DNA of 27,698 bases from Echinostoma caproni (lineage: Eukaryota; Platyhelminthes; Trematoda; Plagiorchiida; Echinostomatidae): positions 1 through 27,698 of the forward strand of contig UZAN01045488.1 in assembly GCA_900618425.1 (NCBI GenBank), given 5' to 3'. Positions 18,871-27,698 of the stretch are shown here, piece by piece. Position numbers and translations under genes: made by a program. Position 1 is the stretch's first letter, and the number at the start of each line of letters is the position of its first letter. The notes beneath the pieces were generated by a model. The model ran no database searches. It saw only the letters and a list, made by a program, of their open reading frames with translations, and was not told the DNA's origin.

Positions 18871-18942
18871 GCGGTGGTGGCCAAGTGATTAAGATCATCA
18901 AATTTATGACCCGAAAGTCCCGAGTTTGAACCGTTCCACCGC
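18871..18942 (+). repeat. tRNA-related sequence (decayed tRNA or SINE head)
   Basis: Ends GCGGTGG (18871-18877) and CCACCGC (18936-18942) pair perfectly as a seven-base acceptor stem. An A-box-like TGGCCAAGTGATTAAG follows the first strand. TCAT/ATGA (18895-18898 with 18906-18909) brackets a seven-base loop where the anticodon arm would be. GAGTTTGAACC stands where the B box belongs but is one base short, and the T stem does not form. The loop lacks U at position 33. It is therefore not a working tRNA; a pseudogene or SINE promoter is more likely. Confidence 0.55.
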
Positions 18943-18970
18943 TGCGCATCTTTCCCTTCCTAAAAACTGA

Positions 18971-19690
18971 CTATACATTTGTATATTTAATAAATAGAAA
19001 AGGTAGTAAACAAAACATAAAGACAGACGAGCAATAAAGGATTACGGAAAGCGGGGCAGATAGGCCAGTGTGGACATAGATACGAGTAGATATAATTAAA
19101 TGTTGGTATTTCTCGTCTAAGTTAGAACGGACGGTTACAACATCTGTATGTGTAATCATGAAGTGATCCATAGTAGGCGGTACGTCCCGAATGTGAAAAC
19201 AAGACAAGCTAGGGGATAAAATGGCACCCAGCAGGAGATCGGATTGAGGCATCCTTGTTAGAAATGAATTACCATCTGCCAGTAAAGCAATCTTTGATCC
19301 ATATTAGCAACGGTGGTCCAGCAGCTCACAGCAGCATAAGTGGAATCTATGAATGCAGTTCAAGACAGTGCTATAATCAACGAAACACACAAAAGAAATA
19401 TTTTTTCCAGAAATATCATTACTAGGTAAAACTGAGTGAATGAGACGGGCAATATCGTCCGTCGTAAGTGGATCGTTTGCACTGGTACACAAACTGATTG
19501 CTACTGTAAAAAGGGACGTGTGTTTATACCGGGTCAAATAGGACTCTCTAAGGTTTTTAATAAAGGAAGAATGGAGTCAGTGGGTTGAAATCAAACATTG
19601 TTTTAAGGGGGTGGAAGTAAGGCGTGCAGTTTTCCGTCCATCTGTTATGCTCTTTTCATTGACATATGCGATGAAGTGAGCTAGCTGGAT
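18971..19690 (-). mobile_element. CR1/Jockey-type reverse transcriptase fragment, copy 4
   Basis: On the minus strand the order is a KTARLTSTP block (about 19630), then LTRYKH, DDIARLIHSVLPSNDISGK (about 19430-19480) and FVCFVDYSTVLNCIHRFHL, which is motif A at about 19340-19400. Next comes LLLGAILSPSLSCFHIRDVP, motif B at about 19170-19230, and MITHTDVVTVRSN (about 19150), where active relatives have KYADDVV. The catalytic box is thus destroyed. One frame change lies between the pieces at 19304-19537 and 18971-19252. The endonuclease and the 3' end are missing. It lies between the two 107-bp repeats. Confidence 0.7.
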
Positions 19691-19728
19691 AATTCAACTA
19701 CATAACCCATGACAACCAGCGATTGAAG

Positions 19729-19932
19729 TCATTTGGACGCAAATGCTTTCTTAAGGTGAATGCTCTTGGGTTCAGTGACCACGTAACTTGGACTATCAAT
19801 AAACTTATCGTGTACGATGATATGGCGCAGTTCCCTTATCCGGTTGGGACGGTGTGTTTGATGCCAGTTGCTGTTATGTGGAAACCAAGTACTTCGTAAT
19901 TTGCGCCGCGTAGTTTCTTCAAATTGTCCCAC
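19729..19932 (-). CDS. Unassigned open frame with weak S4-domain resemblance
   Basis: A 67-codon open frame. Its second half reads RIRELRHIIVHDKFIDSPSY followed by VVTEPKSIHLKK. The pattern R-x-L-x-x-H-I-x-V, then K-x-I-D-x-P-S-Y-x-V and a later I-x-L-K, resembles the core of ribosomal S4 RNA-binding domains. This resemblance is by eye over about 35 residues, and nothing before it matches ribosomal S4. It is just upstream of, and on the same strand as, reverse transcriptase copy 4, so it could also be a linker of that element. No splice signals define it. Confidence 0.25.
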   Translation of the reverse strand: MGQFEETTRRKLRSTWFPHNSNWHQTHRPNRIRELRHIIVHDKFIDSPSYVVTEPKSIHLKKAFASK

Positions 19933-19942
19933 GATTGATAGC

Positions 19943-19963
19943 AGTTCAGGGTTCAGGGTTCAG
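19943..19963 (+). repeat. Three copies of TTCAGGG
   Basis: A short telomere-like variant heptamer repeat (TTCAGGG)3. It is too short to be an interstitial telomere with confidence. Confidence 0.6.
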
Positions 19964-20229
19964 GATACCCGTATAGAGCCAATTGAGTTTGAACATATCA
20001 GACCTAAGATGCGTGTGGGTAGTCTTTTCCTTCGACGACGGAGGAGGGAGTCGTCTGTTTTCAGTGAACATTCTTTGTCTGTTGGACGTTTGCTTTCATT
20101 GAGAACATGATGACATGAGTAGATTCTAATGGGAAATGGGTCAACGTGGATGTAGTGAGGCCCCGATCATAGTGAATGGATGATACAGGTATTGACCAAA
20201 CTCATGCAACATCCTGATTTTCATCACAT

Positions 20230-20340
20230 TTGTTCCTCTTAATGCTTCGTTTTTTCAAGCTCATTCAAAGGATTGAATATGATATCGTCCCACATCAGAC
20301 GCAACCTATCGGATATAATACCCTCTTATAGATTTGTTTC
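20230..20340 (+). mobile_element. Possible small reverse-transcriptase fragment
   Basis: Plus-strand reading gives FFKLIQRIEYDIVPHQTQPI, which matches the block between motifs 2 and A of CR1-type enzymes (LKRIQSSIDVPYDSLPFAYK in copy 2 at about 9910-9975). Little flanking similarity is visible. Confidence 0.35.
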
Positions 20341-20455
20341 CATTAGCCACATGCCATTAAAATGTACGATTTCGCGATTTTGACGATGGTTGCTGATGCA
20401 TCAGTTGTGAAATAACAAAGTCAAACGTAACTAGAACTTACTTATTAAAATGGCT

Positions 20456-20562
20456 CATAGATTTCGAACATTTATTGTACTTTCATCTCGTCCATGTTCT
20501 CTTTGCCCTTCTTCGTTTTTGAGCACTGGAGGCAGTTGCTTTAGCACGGAGTCCACCAAGTT
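20456..20562. repeat. Exact 107-bp direct repeat, copy B
   Basis: Identical to 18596-18702 at every base, same orientation. The enclosed 1.75 kb holds the tRNA-like sequence, reverse-transcriptase copy 4 and the unassigned frame at 19729-19932. Confidence 0.95.
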
Positions 20563-21550
20563 GACTGCCAAGCAGAAGTTTCCAGGTCACTCTAATACCC
20601 CTAACCGTTGACGATCAATGTCGAGACAGTTGACTTATCTCTCTTTCTGACACAGTTAAAAGTTTTCGATCAAATTAACATCCCAGTTGCTGTGCAGTAT
20701 TTGAATGAGTTTGACATCAAACTTGACTCCTCAAGAGACTGCATAAATAGAAAAAAAATGATAGTTAATTAGGTCTAACCGTTTTTACTACCAACTCTAG
20801 GCGATAAGATATACCATCCTTCATCTGTGCAAAATATGATTTCCGTGAATGCATTTAAAGAGTAGTAGTTATCGAAAAACTCCCTTATCAGTGCAAAACA
20901 TTTTGCGGTATCCAGCTTGGTGCGTACAGGAGACCAATAGCAAGGCACTCAGTATTTGCTTCCGTCCCAACTCATCAGCCGGGATAAATATTTACTTCTT
21001 ATGACAGGTAAAACGAAATGCATTAGAATATTAGCTCAGTGGATCAGCTTTCACCGTATGCTGAATTACTTGTCGATTACCAGTGAGATACACCCATTGC
21101 CAAATGGACAGGCAACGCGATTTGAATTTATTTAGGTTAGAATATTTTCATTAATTTGCTTATTTACTGTGCACTGAACGAAAGGCGACGAGAAAATTAG
21201 AATACGTTTGCTCAGCTTAATTAACACTCTCATGGAACAGGAATCATTTATTAAAAAGGATGAATTCCCGTGCTGCTTTGCTTAAAATATTTTCCAAATC
21301 GGATCTGTAACTTTCGAACTATTACAAAATTTATCGCAACACTCAAGGCCAGGCTAGTTCCAACGGTGATAGAAGAGAACTAAGAACGTTGAAGTGGAAG
21401 ATAAAATCAGGAATAAATACACTTGACCCATAGCCATATATGTACAAGTATGATAATGGAGACTGAAATGTATTTCCATAGTCAGAGTGATGTTGCACGA
21501 GTTTGATCAACACCTGTATATCGAAATCCTAACATAGATCAAATTCAGTG
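20563..21550. other. AT-rich stretch, no gene seen
   Basis: No frame of protein-like composition. The minus-strand AATAAA at 21247-21252 could serve the candidate terminal exon at 21551-21733, about 300 bases upstream on that strand. Confidence 0.45.
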
Positions 21551-21733
21551 TTAACAACTATTAGGGTAGCGGTTCCTCTGATCAGCCTGCGATGTGAAGC
21601 AGATATGCGCATCCGGTAATGTGACTTTGCCTAGAATGTCATTCAAGTCAGCTTTGAGATTAGCACTACTACTACCGGACCCATGAAAAGAGCTTGAATC
21701 ATATTGATTGTCCACAAATCCAGAGATACAAAT
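21551..21733 (-). CDS. Candidate terminal exon, unknown protein
   Basis: The acceptor GGGTTTTCTTCACACACATCAG ends at 21734. Sixty codons then run in phase 0 to TAA at 21551-21553. The product reads ICISGFVDNQYDSSSFHGSG, a Ser/Gly-rich start, then DLNDILGKVTLPDAHICFTS and a polar end, which is protein-like and not repeat-driven. A minus-strand AATAAA lies about 300 bases on. No compatible upstream exon found in this window. A longer alternative frame through 21699-21974 crosses an N and a tRNA-like repeat and is less likely. Confidence 0.3.
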   Translation of the reverse strand: MCISGFVDNQYDSSSFHGSGSSSANLKADLNDILGKVTLPDAHICFTSQADQRNRYPNSC

Positions 21734-21870
21734 CTGATGTGTGTGAAGAAAACCCGTGCACAAGCGGCCACAACCGTAAAATCTGTCTCACAATTCCGGG
21801 CGAATTTTTATCCAGTCGCTTAGATACATGAGGTATCGTTGATTCCTCAGACAAAAGACAAAACCTGACT

Positions 21871-21871
21871 N
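21871..21871. other. Ambiguous base (N)
   Basis: Single unresolved base between the candidate exon and the tRNA-related repeat. Confidence 0.95.
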
Positions 21872-21984
21872 ACTCCCTGTAACCGAGCCTCTCAGCATGG
21901 CTCTGATGGGACTGAGTGGAGAATCTGCGCAAACTAGTCACGGAACGGTTCCAGCAAAGCGGTTTGAGATGCATGCTTTGTCTA

Positions 21985-22150
21985 TCAAAAGTGTGGTGGT
22001 CAAACTGTGTAGCATGTCAAGTGCCCATGTTCGAATCCGAGTGATCCTAACGGATGTGCCTTGCGGATGCGCCCTGTCGCACCAAATGACGGCTGCCCAT
22101 GAGTGCTTTTCGGTTACTAGTAATTCTTTGTTGTTGCATGTGTTCGATTA
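21985..22150 (+). mobile_element. tRNA-related SINE-like repeat
   Basis: GTGGTGGTCAAACTGTGTAG (21992-22011) resembles a decayed A box, and ATGTTCGAATCCG (22028-22040) is one base from a B-box consensus. The following body (GGATGTGCCTTGCGGATGCG... CATGAGTGCTTTTCGG) is unlike the hammerhead SINE, so this is a different family or too decayed to tell. No CTGATGA/GAAA ribozyme core is present. Confidence 0.4.
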
Positions 22151-22437
22151 TTAAACTAAATATTTTCAGCTATTCAATACGAAACAGGCCATGCTGAATG
22201 TTTTATGCCATAACCTGACTACCACAGATTATTTCTCATCTTTACTTAACAGATCAAATATGGCAAATTACAACATCCCCACGCTGAATTTTGCCTTTTG
22301 AAATCATTTGGATGACCGCGATCTTCGGGGAAAACATCCAGTGACATGAAAATTCGATAGCACAGCAATCAAGTAAAGCTGCCTTCTTGACATACATTTG
22401 GGTACAGGCCGAACTTGAGTCAAGTAGAAGCTCTTAC

Positions 22438-22601
22438 CTAGTTCAGTTCGTCCGCGCTCATGTGCCTCGCGGACAGATCACAAAATGCCTCACCGTGTCC
22501 GTCGGGGTCATCAAACGTGATGCGACTTGTCATCGTGTGTGCAAAACCAGCGATTTGATTCGTTAACTCGTTTTGTAATCAGTGAACAAGTATTCGAGAA
22601 A
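22438..22601 (-). CDS. Possible exon with 31-codon open frame ending at a donor
   Basis: The acceptor TAGGTTTGTTTCAG ends at 22602, and ATG at 22533 has a purine at -3. The frame MTSRITFDDPDGHGEAFCDL then SARHMSADELN ends in TAG at 22438-22440, directly before the strong donor GTAAGAG. CAC-G|GTGAGG inside it is an alternative donor that avoids the stop. It could be a 5' untranslated exon with a small upstream frame, or a first coding exon using the inner donor. GC content is higher than in its surroundings. No homologue recognised. Confidence 0.25.
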
Positions 22602-22667
22602 CTGAAACAAACCTACAATTAAAATCAATAGACTACAGATAACGTGAATATAAAGGGGTTAATTTCG

Positions 22668-23154
22668 AGTTTTGTCCCCTCCCCCCCCCTGCCGTTGCCT
22701 CCCGCCGTTTCACATACACAAACACCACCATGAAGGTGAAGGGGAGATGGGGCCAAGGGCAATTGATCAGTTGATGGGATACTGTGAACAGTGACCTATA
22801 CGTGCTAACAGTCTTAGTAAGGAATTCTCTCAGCACGTTCACTCACTCACTCACCCACCCTCCTTGTCTGTAGCATTCAAGACCATCACAGGACTGAAGT
22901 ATGCTCATGAGATTTGGACGATGGTATGCCCAAGCAGTCGGTCAGCCACGTTCCATATCCTGAATGATTAGTGCTCGACAGTGAAATCACACTGCATGAT
23001 ATCTTTGAAGAAAAGAAGGAGAAAAAACAGAAATGGCTGTGACACCCCAATCATGTTTCAAGGGGTGAAGAGCTTCAGATGAACGATTAACTGTTTTTTT
23101 ACGAAATGTTCCCCTTTTTGTCCAATGACGTAATCGATTTACGGGGACAAAACT
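22668..23154. repeat. Region flanked by a 12-bp inverted repeat
   Basis: AGTTTTGTCCCC at 22668-22679 is the exact reverse complement of GGGGACAAAACT at 23143-23154. The repeat is followed inside by a C-run at 22681-22689 on the left. This could mark a small foldback element, but no flanking target duplication was seen. Confidence 0.35.
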
Positions 23155-25443
23155 AAAACGGGCTATTGGTGATCATTAGACAGATGAGGAGATTTGATTG
23201 TATGTCAGGGAATATACAAAGACAACAGTTAGCCTGATCTGTTATCACATGTTGCATCGAAACTTAACGACTCCGAACCAATTGTAATTGGTTCCGATTG
23301 ACTACATGTGACATCTGAACCAAATGTTTCAAAGTTTTGCTTTATCGCTCTCTCAGAAATGTTTTTAGTGTACATAATTCTCGAGTTTGGGTCTTCAAAA
23401 CTCACCCAACAAATCATCGGTAATCATCAATATTATCAAATTTGAAATGGGATCAATGGATATGATCACAACCTCGGAGATCATGTGATGATCTATCGAG
23501 TTTACAGTTTTAATTGAACATTGATGAAGATGTACAAATAGCTGACGAGAAATCACTGATCGTCGTCCACTTGAAGATCAGTGTTCAGAATCGATGCCGG
23601 TTGATTGTAAGACACAAATTGATTGCAATCAATTGGTTTGATCGGTAAAAGCGTGTGTCACGTAACCATAGTATGACATATTGCCCACTGGTTGACTGTG
23701 TCAATTAAATCTTATTGGCAATGATAAATCAAATTGGTTTCTATCTAGCTTTCCAAAGTGACAGTCGGCGGAAAGTAAAATATATATACACATATGAATT
23801 GTGAGCAATATGTTCGATTCGAATACATGTAGTGTAAACACCGGTCTTTTGCTTCTTGTTCATATTTGAACTCCTCCCGTTCGTCCTATCTGTTCCACAA
23901 ATTGATACTCTTTTAACACCAATCTCTCTTAGTTCGAGCCGTTCTCTTCCTTATTCTATCTTTTTCTACATAGCTTCTATCGGGTGACTGACGAATTCAA
24001 GTAGATCCTTATTTCTCACATAAGCGGAAAACTAAACATGGGACAATGAAGAAGTGACTGTTTACCACTCTAAATCTCCACCTCGGTTGAATGTTGTTTT
24101 AGAGAAATGGATGCTTTAACAGTTCGAGGATAATAAACGGAGTTTAAAAAGAAAAAAACCCTCAATACTATTATTATAATTCCAGAAGATCAACGATGGC
24201 CTGAGAGGAAGTCCCAACCACAAGTAACAGTAAAGGTATGGATGAATTGGCGTACATACAACAAACAACTTTGCTCATTTGAAACATGTCATCAAACATT
24301 CCTTCAAACATATGGGCTGATGAAGTCGGTATTTACCATTTTTCAACACCGTAATTCACTCTAGGAGGTCTTTGTTCATGCTTGGCCGTTATGAGAAACC
24401 ACTAATTGCATTGTTTAGCGTAACCCAACCGTAATACTCACAAATTTGAACCAAACCATAGAACCATATCATCACCATGCAACATTCGTTAGAATTTCAA
24501 TGATCGACTGGGCAGCATACAATCACCAAAAGTTATCATTTCCCCATCAACCAATGGGAGAAAATAAGATGTTTCAACATTCTGACTCGCCTAAGACGGC
24601 ACGGTTACAGTTTATGCCTCTGGGCTAAACGAGCACAGCTCAAGGCTGAAGAATAATGAGCAATGGCTAAAGGTTGCTGGAAAAAGTACTATGCTTGACT
24701 AAGAAAATGTAAATTAGTTAAACGAACGATCACCAACCCAACACCAGACAATCGCTTGGCTATTTCCTTTTATCTCTCGTAGCTACTTTTTGTTTCCGAG
24801 GTTCCTGTATCCGTTCGTCCAAATCCCAGGCTACGTGTCACTGTTACCACTTGTTTGTCCCCGTTTCCAGAAGCGATGGGTTCAAACTATCAAATTCTCC
24901 TACTGTACAACGTTCATGCATGGTTATATGTGGAATTCATAACTATGGTTTATCGGGAGTGCGTTTGGTGTATTTCCGGACCATTTTATTCATACTACTG
25001 AGACGCAATAGATAGGAAAATCCGCGAGTACGTAGTGTTGACAAGAAGATACTGACAAAAATCATAGTGAGTTTCTAGGTCTTTCAGATCGGTGCAGACG
25101 GCACTGCACTCGTTTCTGTGACATCATTCGTTTTCGGAATGGGCTGGGCTCAACGAGATTTCTAATGCTCGCCGTTTGTATTTCATAGGCTCCCTTGTGT
25201 CCTCCAAATTTAGTCATCCGATTTAATCGATATTATTACAATTAACAAAACAAGCTTGAAGAGTGGAATGATGTAGCTTACAGTGGAATAAATGTGGACG
25301 AACCCGAAATCCCTCAATTCACACAAAATATCAAGAACAGATCAAAGGAGACCGGCGGGTCATATATAGACAGGATAACTTTCAACCGTTTCCGAATACG
25401 TTTGATCCCGTCCAAAGGGCGTATGATTAGATACCTTTTGCAA
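23155..25443. other. Long stretch without supported features
   Basis: About 2.3 kb. Open frames are short, with no splice context I trust and no transposon motifs. It may be intronic or intergenic. Confidence 0.45.
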
Positions 25444-25520
25444 TTCAAGTTGTCCCACTATCATACCAAGATGTCCGGAAATCATTTCAAGTTGTCTGAC
25501 CATTACTTCAAGCTGTCGTG
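25444..25520 (+). repeat. 21-bp tandem repeat, four degenerate units
   Basis: Units start at 25444, 25465, 25486 and 25507, the last one partial. Each reads (T/A)(T/C)CAAG-TGTC- and so on; units 1 and 3 share TTCAAGTTGTC. The period is a multiple of three, and the plus frame 25294-25524 reads it as heptads FKLSHYH, TKMSGNH, FKLSDHY, FKLSC. Confidence 0.75.
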
Positions 25521-26051
25521 TTGACCTCATCGATGCTCACAAGCCTCCCAGCGATGTCTGGATGAGCACCATGCAACACCGATTTCTCTAACTCCCATTG
25601 AAGTGTGGGGGACGATTGTGAGACGGGTTTCGGTCACACATGACATACATATTGTTTGTTTATCTTGCCAGTACGCGTACACCTCTCTGTATGTGTCTGT
25701 GTGCTTGTCCCCCTCCGCTGATACCAACAAATCATGCACGATCAACGCTTGAGTCATTGCTTACCTTCATCGCCTGATGCTACAGTAGAATTCATAAGCT
25801 ACACCTCAAGCGGCTGCACCGGCTCTATACTACCCCGCTGCCTTGTGGGGCAGACTTTGACTAGCAGAAGGCTCCGGTTGTGAACTCTCCAGGAAAATTC
25901 ATCTGCCTTGTTCTGGGCAAACTGGCAATAGTCCGCCCATAAGCGAATCATGGAATGTTTTACTTTTTTATGAGATCATTCCACCGTGATTTGTTTGGCA
26001 CACAGTCCGACCTCAGACATGTGTGAAATACAATACAGCACGCAGTAATAC
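25521..26051. other. No gene seen
   Basis: Nothing recognised. The stretch follows the stop of the candidate minus-strand exon at 26052-26293, and no canonical AATAAA is close on that strand. Confidence 0.4.
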
Positions 26052-26293
26052 TCATTGTTCAGACGTCAATTTTGTAGGTTTTCCATCAAATGTCAGTTCA
26101 GTTGAATCGACATAACTAACTATCCCAAATTTCAAAACGCCAAACGTGTAACCTCGATAGCTCCAACGGTTTTGACGTGCCATATCAAATTGGAAGGCAT
26201 CAGATGGTGTCAACAATATGAACAAATCGAATGTGACCAGTGTGTAGTTAATATCGCACTCCTCATGACGGTTGTCACCGTTACCCAAACCTC
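26052..26293 (-). CDS. Candidate terminal exon, unknown protein
   Basis: The acceptor ATTTTATTCCCCTTTTAG ends at 26294, and two bases plus 79 codons run to TGA. The product begins GLGNGDNRHEECDINYTLVT, passes through FDLFILLTPSDAFQFDMARQ and YTFGVLKFGIVSYVDSTELT, and ends PTKLTSEQ. Alternating hydrophobic and polar residues suggest beta-rich structure. The frame is also open further upstream to an ATG at 26378, so the acceptor is not compelled by a stop. I recognise no family. TGA|GTATTA could be read as a weak donor, but the stop makes a terminal exon more natural. Confidence 0.35.
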
Positions 26294-26386
26294 CTAAAAG
26301 GGGAATAAAATCTGTGCAACTGAAGTCGGTTGATTCCAAGTCATCCTGTTCTGTTCGATTTTTGGTTACCACACACATTCACACAG

Positions 26387-26496
26387 CAATTCCATCAAAA
26401 TCACTGCTAACAATTACAACTATTTATCGAACTTGGAAAAGGTGATTCTTGATGCGGAACTATGTTTTGTTGTCCACATCAGCCATGCAACACATG
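26387..26496 (+). CDS. Candidate exon A of a plus-strand gene
   Basis: After ACATTCACACAG the frame NSIKITANNYNYLSNLEKVI continues LDAELCFVVHISHATH and reaches CATG|GTAAGC at 26497, ending one base into a codon. It pairs in phase with the candidate exon at 26642-26802 across a 145-base intron. The acceptor lacks a long pyrimidine tract. The same bases stay open past the donor to 26798 in a frame of poorer composition. Confidence 0.25.
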
Positions 26497-26641
26497 GTAA
26501 GCGTGTATGTTACCAATGCATGCCACATGTACTGGCCCAAGTGCTGAGAAAATTGAAAAATGGACTCTGGAGTTCACTGATCGTACGATGGATGCGCCTC
26601 CGATCGTCGATGAAACCGAACATTAGCACATGTCCCAACAG

Positions 26642-26802
26642 AGTTCACCAGCAAGAGCCGCGAAGTAATTGGATACTCTTATGGAAATGCCGTGTTTCTG
26701 TATGGGCTAGTACGATGCTCATTCCCGTACATGATGCTTACCATATTAGGCGGTGTCTCACGAGTTCAGTCAATACGTGTAGTATGTTATGGGCCTGAGC
26801 AA
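26642..26802 (+). CDS. Candidate exon B of a plus-strand gene
   Basis: CATGTCCCAACAG is followed by 161 open bases ending at GAGCAA|GTGAGT, a strong donor, in phase 0. The product reads FTSKSREVIGYSYGNAVFLY then GLVRCSFPYMMLTILGG, with a hydrophobic centre that could be buried or membrane-associated. Joined to the exon at 26387-26496 it makes about 90 residues with an open continuation. A short open stretch KIEKWTLEFTDRTMDAPPIV lies inside the proposed intron in another frame, so this could instead be a decayed gene with frameshifts. Confidence 0.25.
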
Positions 26803-27653
26803 GTGAGTTTTTTCTGTTCTGTCTCCCAGAGCTCTTTCAGTTCTATTGTTGAATGGACATAGATTTGATTGTTTTGCTTTTATTCGTGATTTACCACAAG
26901 GCTTTCGGTGAAACATAACAGACTGTCAGATATATTAACAGTACTGCTTGATGAACACACACGCACGCACTCGCGCACACGGCGTAACTCACGGCGTAAC
27001 TCATGGTGGATAGCCAACTGATCCCGTGACTTGACACGAATGACTATTGTACACAAGACCATTATCTTTGTAACGTAAATGTAAACTTGAATAGCTGTCA
27101 AATCTGAGTTCCGGTCTATCAGTCAATAATCTCTAACAGATAGCAAGATTTTTTCTCTTACGCTCTCTTGTTGTTATTGTGGTGGTGATAGTGGTGGTGG
27201 TGGTGGTGGTGGTGGTATATATCTTTTCGTCTAAACTGATCAGGCACTCATTGGTTCTGTCTGATTAACTAAGCTGTCCCGGTTTTGGGTAAGAACAGGG
27301 TGATCTTCTGACATGCATACATACACACAAGTCATTTCACCCAATTGTCTGGAACCAATCATACACTGGTCAAAAAGTGACGACGAGACGCACTCGGGCA
27401 CGGTCACTGGGTCGTTACACCCCCTCCCTAGTCCGCACTGGGAGAGCCGAATAACTAACGGTACTTCACAAATAGGGATTGATGTGATATTTGTCTCAGT
27501 AGAGGCGTACACATATGTATCTATGTAGACAATGTCTCTACTAGTGATACTCACTCCTCTTACCCCGCAGATTATTTTAAGGAACAGTCCTTGCGGCTAA
27601 AGTCAGAAATTGTGCATAAACACTTTTAGAGTGCATGCGGACTGCAATTCCCA

Positions 27654-27655
<2 letters not shown>
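26803..27655. other. Non-coding stretch with simple repeats
   Basis: Contains a CA/CG-rich patch at 26956-26980 and a TGG repeat at 27181-27216. The 104-codon minus-strand frame at 27240-27554 overlaps a plus-strand frame and has no splice or domain support. Confidence 0.5.
27181..27216. repeat. (TGG)n triplet repeat
   Basis: About 12 GGT/TGG triplets with one interruption (GATAGT). Confidence 0.95.

Positions 27656-27698
<43 letters not shown>
27656..27698. repeat. (CA)n(TA)n microsatellite at window end
   Basis: The sequence ends inside a CA run that turns into TA repeats. With the GT run at the other end, this suggests a contig bounded by simple repeats. Confidence 0.97.

Noticed and set aside
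19943..19963. Interstitial telomere
   Set aside because: Only three TTCAGGG units, a variant rather than the TTAGGG expected in flatworms.
24317..24323. CTGATGA, a second hammerhead-like core
   Set aside because: Followed by AGTCGGTATTT with no GAAA box; no stems form.
26433..26798. 121-codon plus-strand open frame
   Set aside because: Its composition worsens after a good donor at 26497, and the two-exon reading across it is more protein-like, so I listed the exons instead.
1..27698. CRISPR array, bacterial operon or phage-type system
   Set aside because: No regularly spaced palindromic repeats, no ribosome-binding-site-led gene strings; all signals are eukaryotic.

Overview
The window looks like nuclear DNA of a flatworm, most likely a digenean trematode. 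The reasons are: dense CA/GT microsatellites; several decayed copies of CR1/Jockey-type non-LTR retrotransposons plus one RTE-like reverse-transcriptase tail of the type common in flukes; a SINE that joins a tRNA-like promoter to a hammerhead ribozyme, as the schistosome Sm-alpha family does; and eukaryotic splice and polyadenylation signals with no bacterial operons. The species assignment is inference from family resemblance.

Layout. 1-2460 is microsatellite-rich and has no convincing gene. 3060-4665 is a broken CR1-type element (+). 4666-8240 is mostly non-coding with long CA repeats, one possible exon near 5105 and a better terminal-exon candidate at 6865-7113 with a polyadenylation signal. 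8240-11130 is the most complete CR1-type element (+), with endonuclease, reverse transcriptase and C-terminal region, all frameshifted. 11971-12720 (-) is the one confident host gene, a PLAC8-family cysteine-rich protein. 13110-13990 (-) is the RTE-like tail. 14144-17393 holds a possible two-exon minus-strand gene whose long intron contains a hammerhead SINE (+), a possible plus-strand exon and a third CR1-type element (+). 18150-18356 (-) is a second SINE copy with a mutated ribozyme. 18596-20562 is bracketed by an exact 107-bp direct repeat and holds a tRNA-like sequence, a fourth CR1-type fragment (-) and an unexplained open frame. 21551-22601 has two possible minus-strand exons and a further tRNA-related repeat. 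22690-25440 is empty to my reading. 25444-25520 has a 21-bp tandem repeat, and 26052-26802 has coding-like exons on both strands. The end is microsatellite again, and the sequence both begins and ends inside dinucleotide repeats.

The genes do not form a pathway. This is a gene-poor, transposon-rich region around one membrane-protein gene. The most notable signal is the pair of hammerhead/SINE copies: one keeps an intact ribozyme core but a damaged promoter, the other keeps an intact promoter but a damaged ribozyme. The exact 107-bp direct repeat is the second item to check. All exon models other than PLAC8 rest on splice-site pattern and frame only.
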